From assembly GCA_022574675.1 (NCBI GenBank), contig JACZRO010000003.1:1-51477 (forward strand): DNA of 51,477 nucleotides, given 5' to 3'. Source of the DNA: Chloroflexota bacterium (GTDB lineage Bacteria > Chloroflexota > Dehalococcoidia > Lucifugimonadales > Lucifugimonadaceae). Shown here piece after piece: positions 15,934 to 23,206 of the stretch (the stretch's first letter is position 1; the number at the start of each line of letters is the position of its first letter). Below the pieces are notes generated by a model. That model searched no databases, had not been told where the DNA came from, and saw only the letters and a list, made by a program, of their open reading frames with translations. The translations under genes were made by a program, and so were the position numbers.

Positions 15934-16608
15934 TTATGGCCCGCGCAACTCCTTGATGATGGCGAGGACGTCCCGGCAGCGCTCGGTTATCGTCTCCCAC
16001 GCCCCGGCCTCGACGACATCGGAAGACACAAGCGCCGAGCCGATGCCCACCGCCGGAACGCCGGCCTCAAACCAGGCGCGCAGGGACTCCCGGGAACCGT
16101 CCACTCCGCCGGTCGGCATTATGGACGACCACGGCATCGGCGCACGGACCGCCCTGACGAATCCCGGGCCGCCGACCGAGTCACCCGGGAACAGTTTCAC
16201 GATCTCGCACCCGAGCTCCTCGGCGTGCGCGATCTCGGTGACGGTGCCACAGCCCGGCATATAGGCGATCTTGCGACGATTGCAGAGCCGTGCCGTGTCG
16301 TCGTCCGTGGCCGGGCTGACGATGAAGGACGCTCCGTTCGCTATGTAGAGCGCCGCGGTCGGGGCGTCGAGGACCGATCCTGCGCCCAGGATCACGTCGG
16401 GGGCCTCGTTCGCCGCCCAGCGCTCGAGCTCCGAAAACACCTCCCAGGCGTGGTCGCCCCGGTTGGTGAACTCGATGACGCGAATGCCGCCCGCCCTGCA
16501 GGCGCGGACGACAGACCGCGCACGCTCGAAGTCGCTGTTGTAAAAGATCGGCACCACGCCGGCCTCGTGGACGCCGGCCAGGACATCGAGCCGCGTGTGT
16601 CGCGCCAA
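15934..16608 (-). CDS. eda: KDPG / KHG aldolase
   Basis: This 224-aa class I aldolase cleaves 2-keto-3-deoxy-6-phosphogluconate to pyruvate and glyceraldehyde 3-phosphate and may also act on 4-hydroxy-2-oxoglutarate. The general base Glu sits in VIEFTNRG, the GAGSVLD phosphate-side strand follows, and the Schiff-base Lys is in CEIVKLFPG. The late loop MPTGGVD is conserved. It starts with TTG, supported by GGAG 6 nt upstream. It is the first gene of the unit with the flavin-type oxidase and kdgK. An inverted repeat pair (16630-16713) lies in front and may be its operator. Confidence 0.93.
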   Translation of the reverse strand: MARHTRLDVLAGVHEAGVVPIFYNSDFERARSVVRACRAGGIRVIEFTNRGDHAWEVFSELERWAANEAPDVILGAGSVLDAPTAALYIANGASFIVSPATDDDTARLCNRRKIAYMPGCGTVTEIAHAEELGCEIVKLFPGDSVGGPGFVRAVRAPMPWSSIMPTGGVDGSRESLRAWFEAGVPAVGIGSALVSSDVVEAGAWETITERCRDVLAIIKELRGP

Positions 16609-16955
16609 AAATCACTCCGTGGGCGTCATACGGATCAAGTGGAATACAGGCCCGGTAGTGTAACGCCGGGCGTGCGCGACGCCTCGCTTGAACTGTGTAT
16701 GTGAGTGATCCGTAAGCCGTTTGGAACGGTGGCATGCGTGTCTGCACGTAGCGCCAATTGCAGTCCGTCGCAATCAGGCAGATCGGGACGGCCCGCACCC
16801 GTTTCACCGGTGGGCAGGCATCCCCGGGACTTCCAACGTCGCTAGTGTGTGAATGGTCGGTTCGCCGGCCGCCGAGCACGTGACCGTGGCGTCACGGCAT
16901 CTCATGAAACCTCGCCCCGGCGCAACAGCGCAAGCCGAACAGGAGAATTGTCCCG
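16609..16955. other. Divergent promoter region between eda and a small ORF
   Basis: No larger gene is supported. It contains a GCCCGG/CCGGGC hairpin (16650-16671) 42 bp upstream of eda, and the distant inverted repeat ACGGATCA (16630-16637) / TGATCCGT (16706-16713). Confidence 0.4.
16630..16713. promoter_or_regulatory. Spaced inverted repeat upstream of eda
   Basis: ACGGATCA (16630-16637) and TGATCCGT (16706-16713) are perfect 8-bp inverted copies with starts 76 bp apart, flanking the likely eda promoter. A looping repressor could use such sites. This could also be chance. Confidence 0.25.
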
Positions 16956-17069
16956 TTGCAGCAACAAGATTCCGACCGGGCGCTCAAACGGGTCGTTTTC
17001 CCGATACTGGTGATCTCGGTCGTCATGTTGTGGGCTGTAATGGCGGCGGCGGTGATGGGCGGTTTCTAA
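16956..17069 (+). CDS. 37-aa single-pass membrane miniprotein
   Basis: A short frame starts with TTG at 16956, with AGGAGA at 16941-16946 about 9 nt upstream, and ends with TAA at 17067-17069. The product is a charged head (QQQDSDRALKRV) followed by one long hydrophobic stretch (VFPILVISVVMLWAVMAAAV) and GGF. That is the topology of small regulatory or stabilising subunits of membrane complexes, with the N-terminus inside by the positive-inside rule. A hairpin (17083-17102) follows the stop, which supports a real transcription unit. No family recognised. Confidence 0.5.
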   Translation: MQQQDSDRALKRVVFPILVISVVMLWAVMAAAVMGGF

Positions 17070-17082
17070 AATCGCCTCCGTA

Positions 17083-17102
17083 CTCCCCGGTAATCAGGGG
17101 AG
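17083..17102. terminator. Hairpin after the 37-aa ORF
   Basis: CTCCCC (17083-17088) and GGGGAG (17097-17102) pair around an 8-nt loop, 13 nt after the small ORF. It may also serve the convergent thi operon. Confidence 0.4.
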
Positions 17103-17174
17103 CCGAGCGCCGACCTCTCAACGCCTGTGCGACAACTGGCTGAAGAGATTCGAGAGGTTTCTCAGGCCCGGCGT

Positions 17175-17378
17175 TTAACCGCCGCCAGCCGGCCGAACGA
17201 TCTCCAGGCGATCTCCCTCCCGGATGATGATCGAGTCGTACTCAGGCCGAGGAACGATCTCTCCGTTGATGGCGACCGCGACCCGGCGCTCCGCAAGGTC
17301 CTTTGATTCGAGATAGGCGACCAGGCTGGTCGGTCCGTCCAACTCGGTGTCGCTGCCGTTTATCACCACGGTGATCAT
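17175..17378 (-). CDS. thiS: Sulfur carrier protein ThiS
   Basis: This 67-aa ubiquitin-like protein carries sulfur as a C-terminal thiocarboxylate to ThiG during thiazole synthesis. It starts MITVVINGSDTELDGPTSLV, includes VAVAINGEIVPRPEYDSIII, and ends RPAGGG, giving the required Gly-Gly terminus (with one extra Gly). Its ATG overlaps the thiE stop as ATGA, a sign of translational coupling. The longer frame upstream only reads the thiE region in another frame. It is the last gene of the TPP-riboswitch-controlled operon. Its stop codon lies in a GGTTAAACGCC hairpin-like sequence. Confidence 0.93.
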   Translation of the reverse strand: MITVVINGSDTELDGPTSLVAYLESKDLAERRVAVAINGEIVPRPEYDSIIIREGDRLEIVRPAGGG

Positions 17379-18115
17379 GCTTCCGTCCTCGGTCCCCCCG
17401 CGTCCGTCCCCGGTCTCTCCATTCCCGGTTCCAGGGTCACGGTCTCCCGTCGCCCCGGCTCCCCTTTGTAATCGGCGGCCCGGTCCGGCTCCTCTTCTTC
17501 GATCGCCGCTCGGAGATCGGCCGCCGCCCGCTCCGGGTCCTCGGCGCGAAGTATCGCTCCGATCACGGCGACCCCGCGCGCGCCCGCCGATACGACCTCC
17601 GATGCGCGCTCCGCATCGATTCCACCGATACCGATGATCGGTATTCCCACCTGCTCCGCGACTTCGCTGACGAGGCCCGGGCCGGCGCCCGCCACGCCGG
17701 GGTGTGATGAAGTGGCGTACAGGGTTCCGAGCAGGAGGAAATCTGCACCGTCCTTTTGCGCCCGCAACGCGCCTTCCGCGGAGTGGACGGAGCGGCCGAT
17801 CAACCACTCGGGCCCGCCAACGCGCCGGGCCGCGGTCACCGCGGGTCCGCGCCAGCCGAGCTGGACGCCGCCGGCGTCAACGGCGAGCGCCACGTCCACT
17901 CGATTGTTGATCAAAATAAGCGCCTCGCCATCGACCGTTTCGACCACCGATGCGGCCAGGTTGAAGAAGGCCGTTCGCTCCAGTTCCGGGGCCCGCACCT
18001 GGACCACGTTTACGCCCCCGCGCACCGCGGCGCGGACGGACGTGAGCAGCGGGCCCGGGTCGTCGCCGGGGTCCAGCGCTGTTACCAGGCATAGGACGCG
18101 CGTGGGTAGTTGCAT
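17375..18115 (-). CDS. thiE: Thiamine-phosphate synthase
   Basis: This 246-aa TIM-barrel enzyme joins HMP-pyrophosphate and thiazole phosphate to make thiamine phosphate. Visible motifs are VNVVQVRAPELE (beta-2 with the phosphate site), LILINNRVDVALAVDAGGVQ, LIGRSVHSAEGA, FLLLGTLYATSSHPG and IPIIGIGGID. The catalytic barrel is complete by about residue 210. The last 35 residues (rich in Glu, Arg, Gly and Pro) are an extra low-complexity tail running into the thiS start. The gene begins 39 bp after thiG and overlaps thiS by 4 bp. Confidence 0.93.
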   Translation of the reverse strand: MQLPTRVLCLVTALDPGDDPGPLLTSVRAAVRGGVNVVQVRAPELERTAFFNLAASVVETVDGEALILINNRVDVALAVDAGGVQLGWRGPAVTAARRVGGPEWLIGRSVHSAEGALRAQKDGADFLLLGTLYATSSHPGVAGAGPGLVSEVAEQVGIPIIGIGGIDAERASEVVSAGARGVAVIGAILRAEDPERAAADLRAAIEEEEPDRAADYKGEPGRRETVTLEPGMERPGTDAGGPRTEA

Positions 18116-18154
18116 CTGGGCGTCTTTAACGGGCTTCTAATGTCTCTGGGGCGA

Positions 18155-18943
18155 TCAGTCGGCGGTGGTGGGCTCGGGCACGCCCTCCAGCGGCGAGCTG
18201 GCCGTCGCATACGCCTTCGCCGGGATTCGCCCAGCCTGGTACGCCATGCGCCCCGCCTGGACGCCGAGCTTGAACGCCTCTCCCATCAGGGCCGGGTTCT
18301 CGGCCTGCGCGATGGCGGTGTTGACGAGCACGCAATCGGCGCCGATCTCCATCACAGATGCGGCTTCAGACGGCGTGCCGAGGCCGGCGTCCACCACAAC
18401 GGGCACGTTCGCCTGCTCGATGATGATCTTGATCTCGTCCAGGGTCAGGACGCCGCGGCCGGAGCCGATGGGCGAGCCGAGTGGCATCACGGTCGCGCAA
18501 CCGATGTCTTCCAGGCGACGGGCCAGTACGGGGTCTGCTCCGATGTAGGGAAGGACAGTGAATCCGTCCTTGACGAGTCGTTCTGAGGCCTCGAGCGTCC
18601 CGATCGGGTCAGGAAGCAAGTACTTGAGGTCCGGGATCACCTCGACCTTGATCCAGTCGGAGCCCGTGACCTCGCGCGCGAGCTGCGCTGTGAATACGGC
18701 CTCGTCGGCCGTCGTGGACCCCGCGGTGTTCGGGAGGATCTGGTAGCGGTCCCAGTCCAGGTAGTCGAGGATCGTCTTCTCTTCCGGGTCGTCCAGATTC
18801 AAGCGACGGATGGCGACGGTGATGATCTCGGTACCGGACGCCTCGACGGACGCGACAAGATCTTCCGGAGACCTGTGCTTGCCGGTGCCGGTCATCAGGC
18901 GGGAATTGAAGGTCTTGCCGCCGATTTCCAACAGGTCACTCAT
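18155..18943 (-). CDS. thiG: Thiazole synthase
   Basis: This 262-aa TIM-barrel enzyme forms the thiazole ring from deoxyxylulose phosphate, dehydroglycine and ThiS thiocarboxylate. It has LEIGGKTFNSRLMTGTGKH, the Schiff-base Lys region IKVEVIPDLKYLLPDP, MPLGSPIGSGRG and VVVDAGLGTPSEAASVMEIG. The frame is open for 19 codons more upstream, but the ATG at 18943 has GGGAG 7 nt before it and matches the family start. It is the first gene of the thiGES unit, with a TPP riboswitch in the leader. No thiH or thiO is in the window, so the dehydroglycine source is elsewhere. Confidence 0.95.
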   Translation of the reverse strand: MSDLLEIGGKTFNSRLMTGTGKHRSPEDLVASVEASGTEIITVAIRRLNLDDPEEKTILDYLDWDRYQILPNTAGSTTADEAVFTAQLAREVTGSDWIKVEVIPDLKYLLPDPIGTLEASERLVKDGFTVLPYIGADPVLARRLEDIGCATVMPLGSPIGSGRGVLTLDEIKIIIEQANVPVVVDAGLGTPSEAASVMEIGADCVLVNTAIAQAENPALMGEAFKLGVQAGRMAYQAGRIPAKAYATASSPLEGVPEPTTAD

Positions 18944-18985
18944 CTGTACGCTCCCGTTGCCGTCGCTCGCGGGGCCAGGCCGTTT

Positions 18986-19003
18986 CGGGTGTGTGAACAC
19001 CCG
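18986..19003 (-). terminator. Leader hairpin between TPP aptamer and thiG
   Basis: CGGGTG and CACCCG form a 6-bp stem with a 6-nt loop between the aptamer and the thiG ribosome site. It is a candidate part of the riboswitch expression platform. No strong U-run follows, so translational control is equally possible. Confidence 0.4.
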
Positions 19004-19008
19004 ATGGT

Positions 19009-19115
19009 GGGAGCCAGAAGACGAGAATCCCTACGCTGGCATTAACCAGATCAGGTTCAGGGTCGGTGGCGGTTCCGGCCACCCTCTCAGCCTGGCTCCC
19101 CAAGCTCCCCGAGCG
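19009..19115 (-). promoter_or_regulatory. TPP riboswitch (THI element) of thiGES
   Basis: Read on the minus strand, the conserved thi-box pieces occur in order: GGGGAGC, P3 stem CUUGG-ggag-CCAGG, CUGAGA (19085-19090), a stem of variable length, then CCUGAACCUGAUCUGG and the UUAAUGCCAGCGUAGGGA end (19028-19058 region). It lies 65-170 nt upstream of the thiG start. GGGAGCCAG inside the aptamer (19092-19100) is perfectly complementary to CUGGCUCCC just 3' of it (19009-19017), which gives an obvious alternative pairing for the ligand-free state. Thiamine pyrophosphate should repress the operon. Confidence 0.95.
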
Positions 19116-19273
19116 CGGAATCCGCGCTGCTCGGTACGTAGGCGCAAGCGTAGATCGGTTCGCCCGGGCCGTCAAATGGCGCTCGGTCGACCGATACGTC
19201 CACGACACGGGCTAATCGGCCACGTCGGCGGGTGCGGACTCCCCACGGCCCTTGATTGGCGCTCCGCCCGGGA

Positions 19274-19302
19274 CCAGATTCCCGTTTCCACGAGAATGAC
19301 GG
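19274..19302. repeat. REP-like palindromic element
   Basis: The element starts CCAGATTCCCGTTTCC and ends GAATGACGG; ATTC and GAAT with CG/CG form an interrupted stem. It resembles the right half of the repeat at 5244-5289 and the general 'CGTCATTCCCG...GGGAAT' style of dispersed bacterial palindromes. It lies between the thi leader and the divergent dehydrogenase gene. Confidence 0.4.
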
Positions 19303-19457
19303 GCCGTAGAAAGGCGATAACAGGTCGGGTACGCGATCCGGATGGCAGGCGCTCCGGGAGTTCCGCCGTCCCCCGTCCTCCAACGATCGCAGAAACTCGC
19401 GTGACGCGATGGTATTCTGGCCGCCATCCCGGCAAGCCTACCCACTGGAGCTTCACG

Positions 19458-20423
19458 ATGAGTCGCGTCGTCTACTACTCGCAGCCTGACCATCGCGTAC
19501 AGCTGGCAGAGGCGCTCGCTCCGGACGACCTGGACGTTGGGGTAGTCGATCCCACGCTCTCCTGGGAGGAGCGCAGGGAGCTCCTCGCGGACACCGAGGT
19601 GCTGATCCTCGGCGGTTTGGCGATGCCGTACGAAGAGCTGACGCAGCTTCCCAACCTGAAGATGCTCCAGTTGATGAGCGCCGGGTACGACCGGATTGAC
19701 GTGCCGGCGGTCCGTGAGCAGGGGATCTTCGTGGCGAACAACTCGCCGCAGATCGCGCGGTCGGTCGCCGAGCATGCGCTGGGACTCATGCTGACGGTGC
19801 AGCACAAGTTCATGCCGGGCTTCGAGGGCGTGCGCGACGGCACATGGCGTGAGCCGGTGCGATCGGGCGTGTACGAGGTCGGCGGGAAGACGATAGGGAT
19901 CATCGGGCTCGGCAACATCGGAAGGCTCGTGGCGGGGATGGTGCGCGGGTTCGGGCCGGCCGAGGTGATCTACCACGACCCGGCGACGATTCCTGCCGAG
20001 GTGGAAGCGGAGCTGGCGGTACGCAGGGTCGGGTTTGAAGAGCTACTGGAGTCCTCGGACATCGTGACAGTACACGTGCCCCTGTACTCGGAGACGCGGG
20101 GCATGATGGACGCCCGCGCTTTCTCGCTGATGAAGGAGTCCGCGATCTTCATCAACACCTGCCGCGGCCCGGTCCACAACGAGGCCGACCTGATCGAAGC
20201 TTTGAACGATGGACAGATCCGCGCCGCCGGGCTGGACGTGTTCGAGGAAGAGCCGACGCCCGTCGACAATCCCCTGCTATCGATGGATAACGTGGTGGTC
20301 ACGCCGCACCTCGCCGGTTCCAGCGAGGAGCGCGTGGAACGCGCTCTGATCTTCTCGTATCAGAACGCCCGGCGGGTCATTTCGGGCGGGGAGCCTGAAG
20401 GCCAGTTCGAGGTGCTGACATAG
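19458..20423 (+). CDS. D-2-hydroxyacid dehydrogenase
   Basis: This 321-aa NAD(P)-dependent enzyme of the D-isomer-specific 2-hydroxyacid dehydrogenase family probably reduces or oxidises a 2-keto/2-hydroxy acid. It has the Rossmann motif IGIIGLGNIGRLVAG and the catalytic triad Arg (NTCRGPVHNE), Glu (DVFEEEPTP) and His (VVTPHLAGSS). The frame is open far upstream, but that part lies antisense to the TPP riboswitch; GGAG 7 nt before the ATG at 19458 sets the start. The HAD gene follows with overlap or near-overlap. Glyoxylate/hydroxypyruvate or a 2-keto sugar acid are possible substrates. Confidence 0.92.
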   Translation: MSRVVYYSQPDHRVQLAEALAPDDLDVGVVDPTLSWEERRELLADTEVLILGGLAMPYEELTQLPNLKMLQLMSAGYDRIDVPAVREQGIFVANNSPQIARSVAEHALGLMLTVQHKFMPGFEGVRDGTWREPVRSGVYEVGGKTIGIIGLGNIGRLVAGMVRGFGPAEVIYHDPATIPAEVEAELAVRRVGFEELLESSDIVTVHVPLYSETRGMMDARAFSLMKESAIFINTCRGPVHNEADLIEALNDGQIRAAGLDVFEEEPTPVDNPLLSMDNVVVTPHLAGSSEERVERALIFSYQNARRVISGGEPEGQFEVLT

Positions 20424-21208
20424 GTCATTCGGGGGCGTCAGGCCGCTGGCGGGCGAGCGGGCTGGTCCTGGACCTGGACGGGACGCTGCTGGACGCACAG
20501 GACAGGCTGTCCCCCCGGGTGGTCGACGCCGTCCGACGCGCGTCGGCCATTGTCCCGGTCGCGATCGCTTCCGGGCGGGAGCCGACGGACGTCGCCCGTT
20601 ATGCCCGGGAACTCGGGTTGACGACGCCGCAGATATCCGACAACGGGGCGCGCCTGCTGGACCCGTCGGCCAACTCGACCATCGAGGCCCATGTCATCGC
20701 GCCGGAGGACGCACGCCAGATCGCAACCGGACTGGAGGATCTCTCCATGGCGTTCTTCGCCGTGGACGGATGGGACGCCGTCCGCAAAGTCTCGGAGGTC
20801 ACGGACTGGGACATCACGGTGATCGCCGGGTACACGAAGGACCGTGACGCGCCCACCGAGACCCAGGCCGAGGCGGTGCGAGGGGCCGCGGCGCTGGCCC
20901 CGGAACAGGTGACGGCGATCCTGTCCCAGGACGCGGGCGGGAGACGCTGGTACGTGAACTTCACGCGCCGAGGGATCGACAAGGGCACAGGGCTGCGAAG
21001 CTGGGCGGAGCGCGTTGGAGCGCCCCTCGAAGGCGTGGTTTTTGTGGGCGACTCCTTCAACGACATCGAGGCGTTCGCCGTTGCCGGTTTGCCAGTTGCG
21101 ATGGGCAGCGCGCCCGACGAAGTGCGTGCGGCGGCCAGAGAGTCGGTGGGCGACGTCTATGCGGACGGAGTGGTCGAGGCGATAGAGCGGTTCGTGCTGC
21201 CCGGCTGA
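20420..21208 (+). CDS. HAD-superfamily phosphatase (Cof-like), non-canonical start
   Basis: About 262 aa if read from 20420. HAD motif I LVLDLDGTLLD is encoded at 20462-20494, upstream of the first standard start codon (GTG 20519). Motif II is in AIASGRE, then ISDNGARLLD, Lys in RRGIDKGTG, and motif IV GDSFNDIEAF, so it belongs to the Cof/type IIB sugar-phosphatase group. Between the in-frame TGA at 20396 and 20518 there is no ATG, GTG or TTG. The best placed codon is ATA at 20420, which overlaps the dehydrogenase stop (ATAG) and has GAGG 7 nt upstream. CTG at 20462 is an alternative. The exact start is unresolved. Confidence 0.8.
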   Translation: MGHSGASGRWRASGLVLDLDGTLLDAQDRLSPRVVDAVRRASAIVPVAIASGREPTDVARYARELGLTTPQISDNGARLLDPSANSTIEAHVIAPEDARQIATGLEDLSMAFFAVDGWDAVRKVSEVTDWDITVIAGYTKDRDAPTETQAEAVRGAAALAPEQVTAILSQDAGGRRWYVNFTRRGIDKGTGLRSWAERVGAPLEGVVFVGDSFNDIEAFAVAGLPVAMGSAPDEVRAAARESVGDVYADGVVEAIERFVLPG

Positions 21209-21250
21209 GCAGCTTTCACCGGCCGGGCCTGAGCCAGCCGCGCAGCGCCT

Positions 21251-23122
21251 CTAGTCGCCGGGTTCGGCGTCTGGGCCGGGGGTCACTCCGGCGTCGGCGT
21301 CGCGGCCGGTTCTCAGGGCGCGGACGCTGGCGCCAAGAGCCCTCCGCCAGACGTTCAACTCGCGTCTCAGGGCGGACCGGAACGGCCGGCCGGACTCTCC
21401 GATGTGCCGGTACTTCCGGTGGCGGCGTCTAACGAGCGTCCGGCGATGTCGTTCCACGATATCGGTGATCTCGATCATTAGTGCGCGTTTGAGCAGGCGT
21501 GACGCCTCCAACGGGTCGCGGTGCGCCCCGCCGTCAGGCTCCCTCACGATGTCGTCGATAATGCCCATCCGGCGGCTGTCGACGGAGGTCAACCGCAGCG
21601 CGCCGACCACCTGCTCGGCTGCGGCTGAATCACGCAGCTCCGCCGCCGCCGCCCGTTCCGGCGATATCGGCGTGTAGATGGCGTTCTGGAGCATCAAGAC
21701 GCGGTCCGTCACGGCAAAGGCGAGCGCCGCCTCACTGCCGCCCTCCCCGATCAGAACAGAGATAGTCGGAACCTCGACATCTATGAGCGTCGATATCGTC
21801 TGCGAGATCGCGTGCGCCTGCCCGCGTTCCCACGCCTCGAGGTCGAGCGCCGGTCCGGGTGTATCCACCAGGGTAATGATCGGGAGGTCGAAACGGGCCG
21901 CGAAATGGATGGCGCGACGCGCCTTTCCGAAGCCCTCGGGAGTGATCGAGCCGCTGGCGGACAGGCCCTGCGGCGTGTCGTCTTCCGACGACGAGATCAT
22001 GCCGCTCGGAGGGGCTTTTTCCTGGCCGATCACCACCACGGGCTGGCCGGCCAGTCGCGCTATCCCGGTGATCACCTCGGACGCGTCTGCGTACTGGCGG
22101 TCGCCGTGAAGCTCCACGAGATTGGCGAACACCTGGTCGATGAAGTGGCGCGCCGTCGGACGGCCCGGGTGACGGGCGAGCTGCACCATCTCCCACGCCT
22201 CCATGCGACGGGGTCGTGTGCGCGGCGGCCGGCCGCGACGCCGCTTGGCGAGCCGGAACTCCGGTCTCAAGAGCTCCAGTACGGTGGAGATGACGTGTTT
22301 GATCTGTTCTCGATCGACCACGCCATCGAGCATCCCGTGCCGGAAGTGGACTTCTCCGGTGTGCTGGCCCGCGGTCAACGCGCCGCCGGCATGTTCCTTG
22401 ACGGCGCGGAACGGCGCGAACCCCACGTGGGCGCCCGGCTCGGCGAAGATCAGGTCAGCCTGCGTTCCGAACGAGGCGTAGACCTGCCCGGTCGACGGGT
22501 CGCCGAGGACCGAGATCAGGGGAACGCCGCGCCGGTGCATCTCGTTGGCGGCGACGGTGGTCTTCGCCATCTGCATGAGCGACAGGACGCCTTCCTGGAT
22601 ACGAGCGCCTCCGCTGTTTATGACGGCGATAGCGGCAAAGCGCTTGCGCGCCGCCAGTTGGAGCGCCAGGGCGACCTTTTCGCCGACCACAAGGCCCATG
22701 CTGCCGCCAAGGAAGCCGAAGTCCAGAACGATCAAGACCGCCGGCGTCCCGCCGATCGTGCAGGTCCCGGTAATCACGGCCTCGGTCAGTCCGGTCCGGT
22801 CCTGGTCCTGCAGCAATCGCTCGCGGTACGTGACCCTTGCGGAGAACGAAAGCGGGTCGAGCGAGCGTATCCAGCGCGAGGTCTCGCGGAAGGTCCCGGC
22901 GTCGGCGAGCATATCGACCCGTCGCCGGGCGGACATGGTGTAGTGAAACCGGCAGCGCGGGCAGACCAGGTAGCGGTCGTATGTCGGGCTGTCCACCAGG
23001 CTCCCGCCGCAGGCGAGACAGGACTCCCGAACGCCTTCGAGGTCAAGCTCGCGGGGTTCAGCGCCGTCAGGAGGGTCCTGACCAGGGAAGAGTGGTGTGA
23101 TGTTGGTCACGCGCGGCCTCAA
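21251..23122 (-). CDS. accDA: Acetyl-CoA carboxylase carboxyltransferase, AccD-AccA fusion
   Basis: This 623-aa fusion carries both carboxyltransferase subunits, which move CO2 from carboxybiotin to acetyl-CoA to make malonyl-CoA. The beta part (about 1-290) starts with a zinc ribbon: Cys35, Cys38, Cys54 and Cys57. It continues with FGFLGGSMGLVVGEK and INSGGARIQEGVLSLMQM. The alpha part (from about 305) has ARHPGRPTARHFIDQVF, VVIGQEK, SITPEGFGKARRAIHFAARF, VDTPGP and LIGEGGSEAALAF. The last 60 residues are basic and unconserved. accB and accC must lie elsewhere. ftsK is upstream on the same strand, 84 bp away. Confidence 0.95.
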   Translation of the reverse strand: MRPRVTNITPLFPGQDPPDGAEPRELDLEGVRESCLACGGSLVDSPTYDRYLVCPRCRFHYTMSARRRVDMLADAGTFRETSRWIRSLDPLSFSARVTYRERLLQDQDRTGLTEAVITGTCTIGGTPAVLIVLDFGFLGGSMGLVVGEKVALALQLAARKRFAAIAVINSGGARIQEGVLSLMQMAKTTVAANEMHRRGVPLISVLGDPSTGQVYASFGTQADLIFAEPGAHVGFAPFRAVKEHAGGALTAGQHTGEVHFRHGMLDGVVDREQIKHVISTVLELLRPEFRLAKRRRGRPPRTRPRRMEAWEMVQLARHPGRPTARHFIDQVFANLVELHGDRQYADASEVITGIARLAGQPVVVIGQEKAPPSGMISSSEDDTPQGLSASGSITPEGFGKARRAIHFAARFDLPIITLVDTPGPALDLEAWERGQAHAISQTISTLIDVEVPTISVLIGEGGSEAALAFAVTDRVLMLQNAIYTPISPERAAAAELRDSAAAEQVVGALRLTSVDSRRMGIIDDIVREPDGGAHRDPLEASRLLKRALMIEITDIVERHRRTLVRRRHRKYRHIGESGRPFRSALRRELNVWRRALGASVRALRTGRDADAGVTPGPDAEPGD

Positions 23123-23206
23123 GGACAGGGTACCGCGCTTTCCCCGGAACAGCAGCGGGGAAGGCCGCTAACGGCCGGGGCCGGGGCGTCCGGGGCGCCC
23201 TGGGAC

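Noticed and set aside
16853..17143. 96-codon frame in the thiS-eda gap
   Set aside because: Different frame from the 37-codon ORF, no ribosome site and no membrane or domain pattern; the 37-codon frame explains the region better.
18810..19457. N-terminal extension of the D-2-hydroxyacid dehydrogenase frame
   Set aside because: This part is antisense to the TPP riboswitch and thiG start; the ATG at 19458 has a ribosome site and the family start.
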